DNA from: Apiotrichum sp. Y4204
Lineage: Eukaryota > Basidiomycota > Tremellomycetes > Trichosporonales > Trichosporonaceae
NCBI GenBank assembly: GCA_025531455.1
Contig: JAMYHL010000009.1
Coordinates: forward strand, 682,001-746,000
DNA: 64,000 nucleotides
Direction: 5' to 3'
The notes beneath the pieces are model-generated. The model was not told the DNA's origin, made no database searches, and was given only the letters and a program-made list of their open reading frames with translations. A program made the position numbers and the translations under genes. Within the stretch, counting starts at the first letter, position 1. Every line of letters starts with the position of its first letter. Shown here one piece after another: positions 43,515-56,600 of the stretch.

Positions 43515-45280
43515 CTATGCAATTGCTTCAACACGACGTGGCGTGACATTTTTAACTGGCGGGAAGCCGCCGAATCCGTCTGGAGCTGGGCGGAAGACGA
43601 CCTGTCGCTGTGAGTATGCGAGGTTACCAAGAACGATTGACTGGGCGTCAGTATGTGTGACTGGGTAACACCATGAGGGCTACAGGCGTCGAAACTGTCA
43701 AGCGTGTAGTCTGGACTCACATGGTCAATCAGGCTCGACAGGACACAGATAATGTCCTCAATTTCCAATCCTCCATCTTCCAGCTCCCCGGATCCTGAAA
43801 AGGCTGCGCGGGACACATCAAGGAAGGTGGCCGTTGGGCAGCGATTCCGCGTCGCATCGGGAAGCTCGTAGTGGAGTGACAGACTAAGGTCAGCATTCCA
43901 CAACAGTTACACAATGGGCAGTCACTCACGCTTTCCGGAACAGGTTCCGCCACACCAATATCTCTCCGCGCTCGAACCATATCAGCCAGATGCTTCGTGC
44001 ACGTAGCCACTCTCGGCGCTCAGCTAGGAGCTTACGCCACATAGGCACATTTCCTGTCCGGAAGGCGTGGATAAATGGCAAAAACTCTTCGGTGAGCGAG
44101 TACTGCTCCAGAACTGCTCGATGGGGAATGAGGCCGGAAAGGAGAGCCACTGGAATGAGGCGGATCATAATTGCTCTGATGATTAGCACACGACCCGAAC
44201 GACAGCCGCTCACCTTCGCTGTTGCCAGGCATGCTCGGGACAAAAATTCCATGCTTTCTCCAACCATCGTCGTGCACCGCGTATTTCGAGGAGAACAACA
44301 CCAAGCCGACCACGCCAGTAGTAGCTCTCCGCCACTGCAGTTTGTGGAATGCAGTATCCTCGTGCTCCGATCCGCTTCTCCTCGGATGGCTGAATCGCAT
44401 GAAATGTCTTTGAAAGCTCCTGCGCTTGTGTGTGAAGTTTACGCTTATGTCAGCGAGGTCAAGTGCGAGGTAAACGTCACGAGAGAGCCAGGTTGATCTC
44501 CCTTCTGTTAATCTCACCTGGGCATAATGTCGCCAAAGGATGTTTGCAAGGGACCACATAATATCTCCCACTGTCTGGTTCTGATGAACCTCGCCAGCCC
44601 ATTCCGAGTCTGTCATATGGCTAGCGGACACTTGAAGCGACTTCTCAATGGCCTGGCGCGTTGCGTCCTTGATTCCTCGTGGGGATCCGGTTTCGCGGAT
44701 AGGAAGGCTAGACAATGAGGAGGCCTAAACAATCAGCAAGACGTCTGTTTCATCCTTTGTAGCACTCACAACAGCAGACACTCGTGTCAACTCGCGACAA
44801 ACCTCCAAAACGACGGGATTGAGGAACGCATTCTGATACCCTCCATCAGGTCTTGTAGCAGAGTACAGTCGATGCAGTTCGGTATGCACGGCGACAAGAT
44901 TCGTGAAGGCTTGAAAAGCACTTGCGGCATCCAGTGACATGTCCATGCCCGGAGCAATGGGCGCGGAGTGCTTCACATTCTTAAAGACCGCAGACAGTAG
45001 GGCCGCAGCACCATCCCGCGAGTTCGACGGAATCATGCTTAGTTGTGGTAGAAGTGCAGCCGGTTGAATATCGCGGTCCGCTGTCTGAATTGTGTTAGTT
45101 CAAAGTTTGCATACCCAGCATCATTGCTTCAGTAGTACCCACATTCGCGAGAGCAACGGACAACGGACCCCAGAACGGATGACTGGCCGAGAAGGGTAGG
45201 CTCTCAACAAGATTCGCGCCCATCCCAGTCGCGAACGACTGCGCCGCGGTCATGATGAGCATAGGCACCACGTCGAACAT
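43515..45280 (-). CDS. CSN12/PCID2 (Thp1) family PCI-domain protein
   Basis: PCI-domain protein of the family that includes Csn12 and PCID2/Thp1, involved in mRNA export, splicing-linked complexes or COP9-associated functions. Seven exons: 45280-45143, 45084-44770, 44724-44518, 44443-44214, 44175-43930, 43883-43721 and 43640-43515, 474 aa in frame throughout. Diagnostic stretch: RRWLEKAWNFCPEHAWQQRR, AIMIRLIPVALLSGLIPHRA, EEFLPFIHAFRTGNVPMWRK and EILVWRNLFRKA, which is the TPR-like and winged-helix part of the family. After that come IEDIICVLSSLIDH, then SIVLGNLAYSQRQVVF, the end of the winged helix. The last intron (43720-43641) has a CTGAC branch site and GCCCAG acceptor. I cannot separate Csn12 from Thp1/PCID2 without alignment, so no symbol is given. 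Confidence 0.85.
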
Positions 45281-48200
45281 CTTGATCTATGTTCGCGTGA
45301 GGCGGTAGCAGCTGTAAGGAATGAAGTGCGTCAAGCTAATCGTGTTGAGCGGGGTGGTGTGGATATGTGTGTTGTGACAATGTCAAAGTGGTCAGAGTGG
45401 AGGTCGAGCTGTCTTGGTTTTGTTGTTCTCAAGCGCGAGGTGGAGGCGCCCAGGCGCCGAGGCATGAGGCCAGACTGGAAAGTGGAGGTGCTAAATAAAA
45501 AGCCTGCACAAACCCCCCACGACTTAGATACCTAGGATGTCCACACGCATTCACATTTGGCGCTCTTCATCAGTGCGGCAGCATGTGAGAAATGTCGCCG
45601 TTCTGATGCATTCGTTAAGATAGTTAGGTAAAGGTCTCGGGGCAACTCATATTACGCCTATAAGGGCCAAACTGTAAACGTCTTTTGACATGCTTAGGAG
45701 AGAGCTGATCCGCTCGAGCAAGACTCAACGTTGAAATCGACACTGCCTGTTCTCAGTATGAGGCATTAACAAGGCGAGCTAACCGGCTTGGAGTCTTGAA
45801 ATCCGTCTCGATATTTTAAAAGTTTATTCGGTGGCTCACGACAAGCACGGCTGAATAAATTGCAGTTGTGGAGCTCTGGACTCCTACCGCCTTCGGACGT
45901 GCATAGTGTCTTAGCACTCCGGGTGTACTTTCGCCAGGTCACTGATCATCCGGGAGTGCCTCAAGCCTCGAGGGGACCGCAGAACATGGATAGTCAAATG
46001 TCAGCCGGCTAACGCACGGAACTTGATCGCACGGAAGTTGCGGCGCCCTCTGTAACGCCAAATAACGCCATACGTTTTGGAGTCGGGTCTGAGTCTGAAC
46101 TGAGACTACTACTGTAACGCTTTGGCCGCCGTGGCGCCGGAGAATGAAGATCCATTGGCGATCTTGTGACTCTTGCTCGACCTCTTGAGATCTTAAACCT
46201 CAAGTGACAGATCACGATTTCAGACCTACTCAACCCCTGACAAGAGCTGCTGGGCAGCCTGATCCGCTTGCTCGTATCTTATTGTCCATGTGTACCGCGA
46301 TTGATCTAACTCCGCCGCCACCGTTCCAAGTCAACTTTGAGGAAACGCTGGCTGAGACGGATGGGGAAGGCAACAGCAGGTCGACCGCTTCTCAGAGCTA
46401 CTAAAAGAGGTGGGGCTTAAACTGTTGCTATCAAACCATTCGTCTCAACGAAGCTGCGAGTGAGCCATACCTGTCACGCTGTTGCGCTGTCGCCATCACC
46501 GTTGCCTATTTTCATGCAACCCTTCTCTTGAAGGCAAAGGTCAGATGGTAAAACGAACGGATCAAAGAAAAGCAGGAGTACTTTTCAATTGGTTTTGCAA
46601 GCTGAGGGTGAAGGGGTGGCGACAATTTTAGAGCAGCTGGCGTCAGGCTCCTCGCGCTCTGCAGCAGCCCCATTTACAAAGATACATGTTCCCCATCGAG
46701 TGTCATCAAAACGCGTTTCGATGAGCTCAGAACACGGCTATTTCGGACAGATACAGCCTTTTGACATCCACTTCTTAGACCTCACAAGGTCCACCTTTTT
46801 ATTGGTGACAATGTCTGGCTACTCCTGAATGCCCCACTCCATCTCGGCATGCGCCACTCAGGAGGTAACTCAACCACCGCGTCCAGCGCTCTTAGAGAGT
46901 GAGGTGGTCGTCAATACATCGTCAATACATACGGATCTCGATTGATGAGGCTGTGGCACATGAGTGGCTCATTGTGGAACCCGGGGGAACCACTGCGAAG
47001 CGAGATGCCTGCAAGGCGAGGTGACTAACCGATCCGATCCGTCGGCAGAATGTCCACCTGACAAGAGTTGTATCCAGGGATCGCTCTGGACTGAACAAGC
47101 AAGGGCCAGATGAGAAGTCGGAAAAGAGTGCCGTGCGGGAAAGCAACGACATGCTCAACTCCTTCAAATCACGGACAAAGGAAATCACTTCCCTGAAAAG
47201 GTATCTAAACAGGATAGGGATTTGAGACAATTTCGGAAGTCTCTAGCGAGATGGAGTCAGCGAATTGACTTGCTCGGTTGTTGTGGGTGACTGGAAGTTG
47301 CTCTTGAGAAGTTGCTTTTGGGCGAGGTGCCGGGGGCCGAGTCGTGGACTCGGCCCGATTGCAATCATTGGCGTGACTGGCGAGGAGGTGTTACACTATT
47401 TCGAGCCCTCCCAGTGATTCAGGAGAGCAATTAACCCGAGGTGCTGTAAAGCGCGAGACGCCGTTCTGAATCAATGAATAAAGCACAGACATAAAGCTCT
47501 ATGAGGACCAATGCGATCGTTGAAGGTTTGCAGAGGCTATTGTCTTCATCAGAGGCTGAATTAGATAGGTTGCTGTGGTTGCTTTAGTACTAAGCTTGTT
47601 TAGGTTGACAGGGTCAAGGGAGAGGCAGTGAGCGAGACTTTCGGCCCCGAATTGCCCTTTACACGTTAAGCTCTGTTCGGACCATTGGCTGGCTAACTGT
47701 CTGTCGCACGACACAGCAGCTTGGCGGACGTGCAAGTTGCGTTTCGCCTACCAAATTGTCAAATTACTCTGCAGCTGGACGTATTGTCGGGACCGCATTT
47801 GCCGCTGGAGACATATCTGTCTACAATAGCAAGAGCTCCTTTTTGAGATCCCTCACACGTGATTGAAATGCTTCCTAATGACTTAAGATCTTACGGCTAC
47901 ATCCACCTTGCTACTTGAAATGATCACAGGTGTTTCGTGAGTCCTGAGAAACGTTCCGAATTTCAGAAGGCCAAGCCGTGTGGGGTGTTCCACTCCGTGA
48001 CATAGATCGGACCGGGAGACACACCAGGCTCTCGCTCATCTGAGGTCTGGGCATTTCTGTTGCTTCTTGTTCGATCACGGGCAGGTACCAAGGGATAAGT
48101 CCATTTCATGTGAGCTTCGATCACTGCTGGTGCAGAAACGTTCTTTCCCGAAAACTCCCTCCACCTCGGAACATCATGTTGAGCTCCATTCACAACTAGG

Positions 48201-51200
48201 CAGAACCCAACCAGGTCTTCTATGACTAGGCGGAAATGAACCTTGAAAATGCCATACGGCAGAAGCTTATGAAGGTGTTGCCTGTAAGTGGTATATTGGA
48301 ATGCTGCAACTACGCCGGCTGCAGGCATGAACGAGATGGAGCACAGGTGATGTTCGAAGACTGCGCCGACTGGGTCGCACGGGCGTACAGTCAGCGATCA
48401 GCGGGGGTTTGAGCCACCATAGTCAGTGTTTCGGACATGAACACTGTCGTGCGACCTTCAGTAAAAGCGAATGTGTTGAGAAAGGAAAAGCTTTGTTGTC
48501 AGCGTTGTTGCCAAATGCCGTTCTGTTGGCGAAAGAATGTACGGGAGTCTTTGGATTGGTGTAGAATATGTTCCACACTGGTCACTCGCTAATCCCCGGT
48601 GACTTGTAAGTGACTTGAGATGGTGCTTCTTTTCTGCGCTGACTGTAGGAAAACCCTTTGCTGTGATCAACGACACCTCCGAGTCATTGTCCAAAAGCAG
48701 GTAAGACGCACAATCACATATCCTTCCAGCCTGGGGTGCTTGCATCACGCTGCATGCAAGTTGCTGAGGACTTTCACGTGTGCACAGTACAAAGATTATT
48801 ATTCGCCATTGAAGTCTTGGGAAACAATCAAACCTTCTGTTCACTGTCCTCTTTCCCTTGTGTCATCCTGACGCCACGGCGAGGCATGAGGTGGAGCATC
48901 CCAAGGAGCAACGAGGCCCCATGCGTTACCTCGCCACCCCCACCTTGTCAGCTGTAAGGCATTCCATTACCTCCATCACTCGCACTGTCCCCCCCAGGAA
49001 TTTCTGGTATCCCGTCATCCGAGGAATATACTGCATGCGGAGTCGGCGTCATCGAGTGCCAAACCGCAGCCGCCCTGAGGCCGTACCAATGGAGGTAATT
49101 GTGCTACCACTTTGTCTCTCGGCCTCGCTGTCGCAATAAGACAATACATGTGGTGCACTTGGTGGCCAATGACTGGGCTGATAATGGGGCTTTCGCGATA
49201 TTTCGAGCGTGGAACGATTTGCTACTCTGTCGAGTCCTTGTCCAGGTAATTGCCTTTAGCCCCTCGTCATCAGTTTTGATTATCTGTCACCACGTCGTAC
49301 TAATTTCGTGAAGTCACACCTTTTGTGCAAAGAGACGCAAGGCTCCAATGTCTGTCAAAGAAGTCATGGGAAGCATGCAGCTCGACATAGTCGGGATTAT
49401 CTCATCGGCGGGCGTGGGTCAGTCCATGAACCCATGAGAAAACAAACTCCATGGCCCCACGGACGGTGCCACACTGCCACATCTGTGTGTACCCCAACGA
49501 TCACCGTAATCCCTTCCGTACTTCCCGCGGGGATGGCATGGACATTTCAATCGGGGCGCGAGTTTGTGTGCCGTGCCTGATGCACGTTCTTCAAGGCACC
49601 GACGATCCTACCGACCTGGGGAATGCAAGGACAACTCCACAGGGCGGATTGCTTCCTGCAGGACAGGTAACAGCTGCACAAGACCTGCCAGTTGATTATT
49701 GCATCACCGATAGTCAAAGGAGACAAAGCAAAGCAGATCCGACATGAGACAGCGGCCACTTTGCAGGGATAATGTTCCAGACTTTGCAGGATAATTGAGG
49801 GTGCCTGTCTGCACGCTCCGTTGGCGTTGTTCTGTTCGGTGACCCGATACTGTCCGTTACAGTAACTGACCTGACTTGCGTTACAGACCCCAAAAGTTTC
49901 TTTTGATCAAAGCAGGGATGTTCGGACTCCGAGATCCGAAGGGTGTGATGTAATTGCTGCCGTCAAGATTTTTTTTTTTCTTTTCCTCCACCCGCTTTGT
50001 CTGTTCTTAATGAGTCCGACAATGATAATGGAAAGAACACGTTGACTCCAATTCCTCTGCTGACTGGACCTTGCGATCGTGTGCAGCAGATAACGCAGCC
50101 AGGGAAAGGTAGATAGGGTCAAGCGACACTGTTTTGGAACAGAACAGACAAGAGGGCACAAACTAGGTCGACAACGGCTGACGCGCCTGATTACCGCCTT
50201 GGTGTTCAATGATTGTTCTTTTCCGCGGGCCGTTCGTCATCAGGCCGGCTTGGCTGCACTCATGTTCTTCCGATGAGATTCTTTCCCACCAACAGCCTTC
50301 CGAATGGAGAGCCAACACAGCATTGACCTACAGTAATTGCCTGGGAGAATTGATAAACGTCGATGTCATTCGTAATAATGCAACTGGGAAGTACCTCCTG
50401 AACTAAATCTGCTGCTCTTGTGCTTTATTTTGGAGGAGATAAAGCAATTATAATCACAGAGTATGTCGCCAGCTGAGCGCTGCGGATGAGAACATTGTGC
50501 TTATGATATCATCGTCCTACAGTATCGACTCAGTCTTTGCGCAGACGGGAAGCATCATGCGCCGGCCTCTCAAAACCCATCTCCTCCATTGAAGGAAAAG
50601 AGATGAATAAATAAATAAAAATGAAGGATACGGTGAACACAAGTTCCTTCACTCCTGTGTCGGTGAAACTGCCCGGGCGCTCGCACGTCCCAGGCTGTAG
50701 TCCGTGAGCTGACAGCTTAAAAAGAAGCGGGCTTCGCAATCACAGACAAGTGCGGACAGAGTACAGGGATGCTCCACAGCTTCAAAGCCCATCAGTAGGT
50801 CAGCCTTTTCTCTTTGAACAAGCAAATCAAGGGCTCAGAAGTAAGGCACGATAAGCAACGTGTCGCCCTGCGTTTTTCGGACATGGACTGGATCCACAAG
50901 CCATGGTCTCATCCTGACGCTAGCCTTCCAGCCGCCCCTGATAGTCTTAAATCAAGGTCTTGACCCACCCTGAAGCTCAACGTACTGGATAGGTGGCGAG
51001 AGGCTGTAAACAATAGCTGCAAGGCATGGAAGGCTCGCTGGAATGAATTTATGAATCCGTGGTCGCGTGGTCTTGACAAGCGATGACGCTGTAATGCTAG
51101 ATCAGCAGCAAGTGCTGCTTTTTTTTTGCGATTCGTAGGTCAAGAGCCCCGTCTGAGATTGACATCCATGAGATTACTCCAGAGAATCAGAAGGTTAAGG

Positions 51201-53650
51201 AGAATGCGGCCCGTCACTGTCTCTCGAGAAGTTCTGCAGCACCAAAAGCTGAGATTTTTGTTTCAAGGTGATTTTTCGCCTGTTGCTGTATTTTTTTCTC
51301 CATAACTGAGTGACGATCTGGGCCACGATCTTGGCTTCGACTTCAGAATCAAAATGTGAGTTAGTACAAACCTTGGATCAAAACTCGCTGCTGATAGACT
51401 GGCCTGCCTGTCCCGCGGATGTCAGTGCAGCTGTCGGGGCCGAGAGCATTCCGCAATTCAAGCCAGTCATCGAGGCAAGAACGGCTGTCGGCCGCAGTAC
51501 TCCCTGAGCTTTCTCATCTCCTAGTTTGTTTTGAGCCCTGATCGTATTTCCGACATAAAGATGCCACAGTGTGATTTCGGAGCGCATGGAGGTCAAGTTA
51601 CTGGCGACAAACCGCAGCTTGTGTTTTAAGAACCACATCTCAAGATATCCTGAACTCGTTCCGGCCAAGTGCGGGATGGGTGAATGGGTGAACCGCGGCA
51701 CCGCGGCCAACTTTTGGTCTCCTGAGTGCTTGAGGCTGGCCACCGTTGCTTGAAATATGGGAGACGCGCTGCAAATCCAGGATTTACCTGAAGTCGCGCA
51801 GGGGCTGAGACCCAACCTGTGTGGGGCCGTTTTTCCGGTGTCGGAAGTGCCCCAAGGTTTGGGAATGAGGGTGGGGCAGGAATGTTGTGGCGATTGTGGC
51901 GCTGCCACCCTGTCGAAACAATAACAGGACAGTGGTCGGGGCGTGCCAACCTCCCTGCATCTGGTCAGGACACCTCGGAAACATCAGGAAGCCAGACAAG
52001 GCTTCGCGGCTGCACGCACAACTGAGGTCGGTCAGACGCCACTTCGGAAGCCAATACCGCAGACAGCACCGCATTGGCCAACCACATCCGATAAAGCTAT
52101 AAAGCGCACGGATGGCCATGTGGATTAGATCTCGCAACGTGCGGGAAATATGAGAGGAAAATCACAGCAACCCGGCAAGGCCACCGCCACAAAATAGCGT
52201 TTGCCGCCATCCCCTCGCCTGGGCAAACCCCCCTCCCCCCCTCCGGCCCCCGCCCCACCTTCTCATCAGGTTTTTCTGCTCATTTGACAAAATCTACCAT
52301 AATACATACATAGGTCCCCAATGTACTTGGATGCTCGGACGATACATAGAGATGTTTGCATGTTTGCACATGCTCTGATTCACGGCACAGCCACATACCT
52401 CACCCGAAGTCTTTTCTGCCTCTGCTGTGCTGCGCAAGGAGCAAACGCCTCTCGTATGCAGCTCCATGTCCTCACCACTTCCATTCCATGCAGAGGACAG
52501 AATTTGATTCCGATCTCGGCCGCGTCAGTTGTCAGCGGCCGATCCTCTAGCACCTCCTCATCATTACACGACAACAGTGGGCAAAGTACAGTAGCTATTA
52601 CAGTTGCCCTTAGCGCCACACGCCACGCGTTGTTGCCTACAACAGCAGGGGATAGGGCGCGCAGTCAGCCTCCAGGGGCGTTAACCAAGAAGGGTCAGCG
52701 TTATCCTTCGTTGAGGTCACTAGCACTCAGTCAAAGCAATTGCGCATCCCTAGCTTGTTTTCCAAGCATGAGGCACCGTGGCCTGGTTTGAGTTTGTTTC
52801 CCAGTCGTTAGAATCCAAGAAACACTTGGAGCGGTAAGTGGGTTTGCGAACTGCTGCGTACGAGAGAGAGCTTCGCAGCAAGTAGGCGTACGGATACAGT
52901 ACATGTGTTGCCTCAGCCACTCGTGACTAGATCACTTGGACGCTTCTTGGAAGATTGGTGGTGGTGCTGACATCTGTCTTGACGCCACAGGTTTTGTTTC
53001 CAACCTGTTATCCACACCCTCCTCTCCTCTCGGAAGGTGTCGAAGCTTCTTCCCTGTATGGCTTGTCGAGTCAGCCAAGCTCCATACGAAGCTGCGCCGA
53101 CCGTGCTACGCAGTTGCCACTTGGACGTTGCTGATATCCAGCGGTCCGTCAACCTCGCATGTTCCAAACTGGCCCCTCTTTGGGAGTCTCCACCAGGGTC
53201 CTCGAGCTGTTCAGCGGCGCCCTGTAACTGTACCATCGTGAGTCAGGGATGCCAGGGGTGGCAACCAGCGTGCAGTGCATATGGCTATCACGCCCTATCT
53301 GCCACCCCCACAGCGCTCGAGCAGAGAAACCTCATTGAACGGGAATAGGGGCCGGACGGAGTGTGGGACAGACGGAGGTGACGAAGGTGATTGGAGTCGC
53401 ATCATGCATCTTGGTTTTTGAGGCACAGCAGCCACAATTCCTGGGCGGCGCCTCCAGTCCCTGGCGTCCCAATTATCAGCTACACAGCTTGAAGCAGATT
53501 GGCAGAGTCCTAGGCCGTTGGCTGTGTGGCCGCGTGCCAGACGGTGCTCCACACTGTCGCAGGTCGGTATGTCCGTTTGAACACTAGTGTGACACTTGGG
53601 TGTTCCTCGCTGATTCCTGAATCGCATGAAAAGAGGCATGAAGAAAGCGA
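45281..53650. other. 8.4-kb gene-poor tract
   Basis: No ORF of convincing length, no exon chain and no transposase, reverse transcriptase or integrase motif was found. Composition is visibly less GC-rich than the genes on either side (a hand count of 46501-46560 gives 27 G+C in 60). Several T runs occur (49968-49977, 51119-51127, 51290-51297). Frames of 120-180 codons exist on both strands but look random. One, listed separately, is the best candidate. Confidence 0.5.
47963..48397 (-). CDS. possible exon or small gene, unrecognised
   Basis: Minus-strand frame open from 48397 to a stop at 47963. The protein-like stretch includes VGAVFEHHLCSISFMPAAGV, HKLLPYGIFKVHFRLVIEDL and VGFCLVVNGAQHDVPRWREF, with mixed hydrophobic and charged residues unlike the low-complexity shadow frames nearby. 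An in-frame ATG is at 48328. No family is recognised and no upstream exon could be joined with confidence. It may be a terminal exon, a relic or chance. Confidence 0.25.
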   Translation of the reverse strand, partial: SLTVRPCDPVGAVFEHHLCSISFMPAAGVVAAFQYTTYRQHLHKLLPYGIFKVHFRLVIEDLVGFCLVVNGAQHDVPRWREFSGKNVSAPAVIEAHMKWTYPLVPARDRTRSNRNAQTSDEREPGVSPGPIYVTEWNTPHGLAF

Positions 53651-56600
53651 GGCACAGGGTTAGAGCTGCCGAACTGCCGCCATCGGCCGTGCCAAGGCTT
53701 TGACCACGATATGCGGCATGCCCGGATGTCTCGCTCTGCAGGAGGTTGGCCCTACCCTTCTGCCTCGCTCCACTCTTGCTTTTGCTCTTCTCTTTCGGCC
53801 ATATGCAGAGATTCCAAGACCTGGCAAGGTCCTCTCTTTTCCGTTCTCGCGCGTGCCCAGCCCTCTTGACCACTGGTCAACACTCAGCCACCGCGTCGGC
53901 TCCGCACATGCACACACATATCGCGCACAGTCCAAGGTCCTACATCCCACTGTTGCACGATTGCACGCGCACCCACGCGACTGGCGTCCGGCACGGCCAT
54001 GCAGGCTCGAAACCTTACACACACTGCTCACCTCCCTCCAAATTCCAGCCCCCATGCTCGGAACCAGCGTTCTGGTCACGACTCTGTAATCGACTGCGCC
54101 ACTCGGCCCCTCAGCGCACATCGTTGCAAGCTTAAGAAGTGCCCGGGTCTTGTTCAACACGGCGTCGTTTCCCATCCAGACCCCTCCTACGCACACCCTC
54201 CTCGAGCACACTTCTGCTTCATCGATCACGTCCACAAGCCGACCTGTCCAAGTGCTGTGGTCTCTACCTTCGATCTTCGAGGACCCACAAAGTATTGGCT
54301 TCACCGACTTCCGCTGTAAACTGCCCGCCGTCGATCTATTACATCTCTGGGCAGATCGTTTACCGTTTCGCATCTTGCTTGGCACTTCCCCTTTGATCTC
54401 CCCGGTTCTTCGTAGCGCGTCACAAGATACAGTCTACGATTCGCGAAACAACACGCCAAGATACAAACGTCAATTCCCTTTACGCCAACAGGTAACACGT
54501 ACGCGCTTAACCTGCTGCCTGCAGGTGAACACTGCCTCGTCTGGCCACTCTGCTCAGTCACTACCAGCCGTGTAACGAGCAACGCGCTTCAAGGTTGGAG
54601 ACCTGCTTCATTCAGACTTTCCTGTCGTTTGAACGCGTACTGTACCCACTTCCCCGCCGCCGACGTTCATTTTGCAATTGATCGCTCTTCAACATTCGCA
54701 ATTCAGATCGTAAGTTTTGAGAGACGTAACGCACGGAGATGGGCCGTGAGCTGACGCGCCCGTTCCACCACGCACTGCCTGTCGCGTCTGTGCTGCATAT
54801 CCGCATCTCGCCACGTCCGACTTGAACGTCGCACACCCCTACTCCACAACGGCAACAACCTGCATGCCATCCTCTGTCCACCTTGCTTCGGTGGCTCAAC
54901 CTCCCATTGTTGTCACATTCACCACTCTCCGTCAACACCGGTAGTCGGTCATCATCTCCACCATTCGCCCACGTCAACCCCCAGTCACCGAAGCTGGACT
55001 TTTTTTCCCCATTCCCCGCATTTTCGGTTTGCTTCGGCGAAAGCTCGGTTGAATCCGGTTTATCAGGCGTTTGCATCCTGTAAGTTTGCGCCTTCACTTC
55101 TCTTGCTGGCCGGTGGTTCTCTCCTCTTCTTCCTCTCCTCTGCTCTTCTCCCTTCTCCTATTCTGTTCGATGTCTTCCCAAACCCCCCCTTGGCTTCTCG
55201 CACCCTGTTTTGTCTGAAGTTCCTTTTTCTGATTTTTACCTGGGGTTTTTTTTCTTTGAATTTGGTTTTTTTTTTTTGGGTTTGCTTCCGACTGTAGTCT
55301 CCACTGTTTTGGGCTGGATCCTCAATTCGAGCGCGAGTTACAAGCGTCTCTTGATCTCTTGCCCCCTGCGTCCCCAGGTTATGGCCATGTTCTTGACGTC
55401 CATTTCATTGCCTGCTCCACCATCTCAGAACCACAAACCTACTGCGGACCTGTGTGAGCAAAGACTCACGTACTCATGGTTCCTCTTGTCGCAACGGAGC
55501 TATGGATTCTGCTGTGATACTGTTCCCCTTGACCCTTGAATGGCTCCAAGCTTGATTCCTCTCGCTTTGGGAGCCCTTCGCACCGATTGTCGGGGATCAT
55601 CGTGATGTCGTGATGTTGTGATATCGCGGGTAGCGTCGCGACGAGCCTGTTGGAGTGATTGAGGTCTCATTATCGAAGAGTATCAGATCTGTGTATCTCC
55701 CATTTCCTTCACCTTTCCTGCTATCTATCTACCTTGCCGGGACATGTGGCACACACATTGATGAACGCAATCCGCACGTGTGCAGCCAAAGTCATCGTCG
55801 CCGCGTCGCGCGTCGCAGTCGCAGAAAGGAGCGCCCAGCGCCTCATCCGCGGGCAGCCCCTTTTTGACAGACCGGTCCGCGGCCCAGTCGCGTCACTTCC
55901 AAGTTGTTCCGGCGTGCTTGATATCTATGTTTATTTTATCGTGAACTGCTTCCTTTCGTTCCGCGTGGCGTTCGAGGTCTGCAGAACCTGTATGATCTGT
56001 CTACATGTTCACGACCGGGCGGGACCTCATTCGGGTACCGATTGCATCTTCTGCCTGTGCTATCCGGTCGTAACTCAAAGCCTATGCGGGCTTTTTTTTT
56101 TTTGCTCCTTTCTTTTCCTGCTTGGCACCGTGCACTGCATGATATGTGCTACTGTGGCACGGCCCTTCTTAAACCTTGCTCCCTTTCCCTGTGAGCTGTG
56201 AGTGATGGCTTGCAGATTAGCAGACAGGAAGCTGCGCCGCATGAAGCAGGACACAGCTGTTGATCGTCCCTTCTGTTCTTCGTCTCCCATTCCCCACGCA
56301 GTTTAGAGCTCGTGCAACTCGAGAACAGCGTCAGCCGTCTAAGTGGCCGTCTACCCCCTGTCGGTATCACAGGCCTGGCACTGAAATGCAAACTGCTCGG
56401 CGGCCAGTTGTGTAGCCGTGGCGCCGATAACCTTCTGGCCCATGGTACTGAATGGTTCGAATCGTGGCAGACAACTTCTGAATTCTGCCCAATGTGGAGT
56501 ACGGTGTAAACGGTACTGCTCCCTGCCTCTGCCGTTCAACGGCGAGCGAGCCCACGGCAAAGACTGTGATGGTACCAATGCTATTGTCAACCGGACAACC

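Noticed and set aside
53660..54385. 241-codon minus-strand ORF
   Set aside because: Reverse complement of the pyrimidine-rich leader, Arg/Gly-rich, with no recognisable motif or splice support.
56380..56475. Possible tRNA around TGGTTCGAATCGTGG
   Set aside because: B-box-like, but the T stem does not pair and no matching 5' acceptor exists.
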